Shown here piece by piece: positions 62,944 through 64,000 of a stretch of 64,000 nucleotides of DNA. The position numbers were made by a program, and so were the translations under genes. The number at the start of each line of letters is the position of its first letter. The stretch's first letter is position 1. Below the pieces are notes generated by a model. That model was given only the letters and a program-made list of their open reading frames with translations. It searched no databases and was not told the DNA's origin. Source of the stretch: Danio rerio (taxonomy: Eukaryota > Chordata > Actinopteri > Cypriniformes > Danionidae); assembly GCF_049306965.1 (NCBI RefSeq), contig NC_133182.1, forward strand, positions 38,838,501 through 38,902,500, written 5' to 3'.

Positions 62944-63571
62944 GCTCTTTATTGCATCTCTAGTGTCAAATGTAATTGTAACATTTCAAACACTCCTAAT
63001 CTTACTCAATTATTCCCAATTCTACTTCTTGCTACTTCTGTTAATATGTTAAGATCATCAGACAAAGTGCAAACATTTTTAAAGGATCAGCATTGCTGAG
63101 GTAAAAAAACACATTTAAAATGTAGTTTTGTATGTTTTTATGTATTTTATTCTTTTCTTTTGCAAAAATCATTTATAAATACAAAAATACTCAAATTAAT
63201 TTTACATTTAATAATGATTGCAGATTAGGAGTAATAAAATAGTACCTGTTTGTTAATATTCAGCAATATGCCCATGCTGTGCAGTTTGAATTACATCATT
63301 TTAATGAGAGATTTTTTTTCTACTACATGTCAGCTCCTCTTCATTCTTCTGGCATAATGTCATGGGAAAACGGTCCGTGAATCCGGTCTGTTTATCAGTT
63401 CCCACACAATGCTGGCATCTTGTTTTCTTGAGGGGGGTGAAGTTCATGCTAAATCTCACAGAGGAATGGAAAAAGTCATCAGAATTGATCGAGTCATCTT
63501 GAAGGATTTTCCACACAAACAGTCCTAACCCAGCACGGTCCATTGAGTGTGTTTGCCAGATGAACCTCTCT
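62944..63571. other. Spacer and probable 3' UTR of the receptor gene
   Basis: AT-rich to about 63300, then GC-richer. The minus-strand UTR of the receptor probably occupies 63300-63571. No other gene was seen; the frame at 63301-63543 has no resemblance. Confidence 0.4.
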
Positions 63572-64000
63572 TCATTGCTCGTCTTTACTGACTGTCACTT
63601 CATGTGTCCCAGATGGTACTGCCGAACTTTGATGTTGTTGCTTCTCCTCTTCTGCCCTCTGACCTTTGCATTTGACCCATAGGCACAAAAGCAGCCCACT
63701 GCAGCGCTTCCGAAACGCAGGGTCACAGCATGCGTACAGCAGAGGGTTCAAACAGCTGTTTACATAACCCAAGCAGATGGAGTACGGATGCGCCGCCACC
63801 AACCACTGGTCGAAACGGCAGGAGAAGGGGAGAATACCCAGCTCCACCATTGCGGAGAGTGTCTTGTTAGTGTGGAAGGGCAGCCAGCAGAGGAAGAAGG
63901 CCAGCACAAGGGTGATGATGATGCGGAGGAGCCTGCGCTGGCGTTTCTGATCGGGGCGCAGGCCTAGGCTGAAGTGTCTGGAAAGAAGCCGTCCCAGCCA
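63572..64000 (-). CDS. aplnr2: Apelin-receptor-like GPCR, C-terminal part
   Basis: The minus-strand frame stays open from the window edge (64000) to a TGA ending at 63572, 142 residues without an intron. Visible: a basic third intracellular loop end ([16 protein letters not shown]), TM6 with CWLPFH (the CWxP toggle), extracellular loop 3 with CRFDQWL, TM7 [10 protein letters not shown] (NPxxY), then DPAFRKRC and a charged Ser/Thr-rich tail. The set C-x-FD, [10 protein letters not shown], LYA and DP-x-FR is the apelin receptor signature (human has [36 protein letters not shown]). It diverges enough to be a second paralogue, so aplnr2 is my best guess; the symbol is less sure than the family. 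The N-terminus and TM1-5 lie beyond the window. Tail-to-tail with psmc3. Confidence 0.75.
   Translation of the reverse strand, partial: [142 protein letters not shown]

Overview
The window is vertebrate nuclear DNA and almost certainly zebrafish (Danio rerio). Three things point there: at least nine copies of the tRNA-derived DANA-type SINE, a 5S-rRNA-derived SINE3 copy, and multi-exon genes encoding recognisable teleost proteins. It is AT-rich, intron-rich and dense in transposons. Most long open frames are shadows of exons, SINE copies or simple repeats.

Layout. Bases 1-12,860 hold no gene I can prove: repeats (SINE, hAT, Tc1-like, a TTAA-flanked element) and one isolated exon-like segment at 11,057-11,148. 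Bases 12,860-42,700 are a cluster of four minus-strand genes for six-cysteine astacin metalloproteases, the c6ast / nephrosin / hatching-enzyme type. I call them A (12,968-15,597), B (19,556-21,608), C (32,517-35,763) and D (39,245-42,322). A and B are recent tandem duplicates, and C and D form a second, more divergent pair. All four share the same internal exon lengths (118, 179 and 82 nt), the zinc motif HExxHxxGxxHE and the Met-turn SVMxY. A, B and C each have a TATA box about 30 nt upstream of a plausible start site. Between B and C sits a 6.3-kb nested repeat block (22,907-29,201) with a split-direct-repeat layout.

Bases 44,534-54,686 are plus-strand mtch2 (13 coding exons, mitochondrial carrier homolog 2). 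Bases 57,429-62,279 are plus-strand psmc3 (11 coding exons, 26S proteasome ATPase Rpt5). The window ends inside a minus-strand class A GPCR of apelin-receptor type (63,572-64,000, C-terminal part only), tail-to-tail with psmc3.

Main points for a second look. (1) Genes A and B appear to carry a 4-nt coding microexon at the same place and phase as a 31-nt exon in C and D. (2) Two introns use GC-AG splice sites, in gene D and psmc3. (3) In A and B the stop codon is split T|GA across the last intron. (4) The A/B propeptide has lost the F and G of the family's FxGD motif but keeps its Asp. (5) The 22.9-29.2 kb block has two pairs of apparently identical 156- and 159-bp repeats arranged like a tyrosine-recombinase retroelement (Ngaro/PAT type), and encloses a ~194-bp tandem array with palindromic cores. 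All exon models were read by eye from splice consensus, phase and family knowledge. No database search or transcript data was available.
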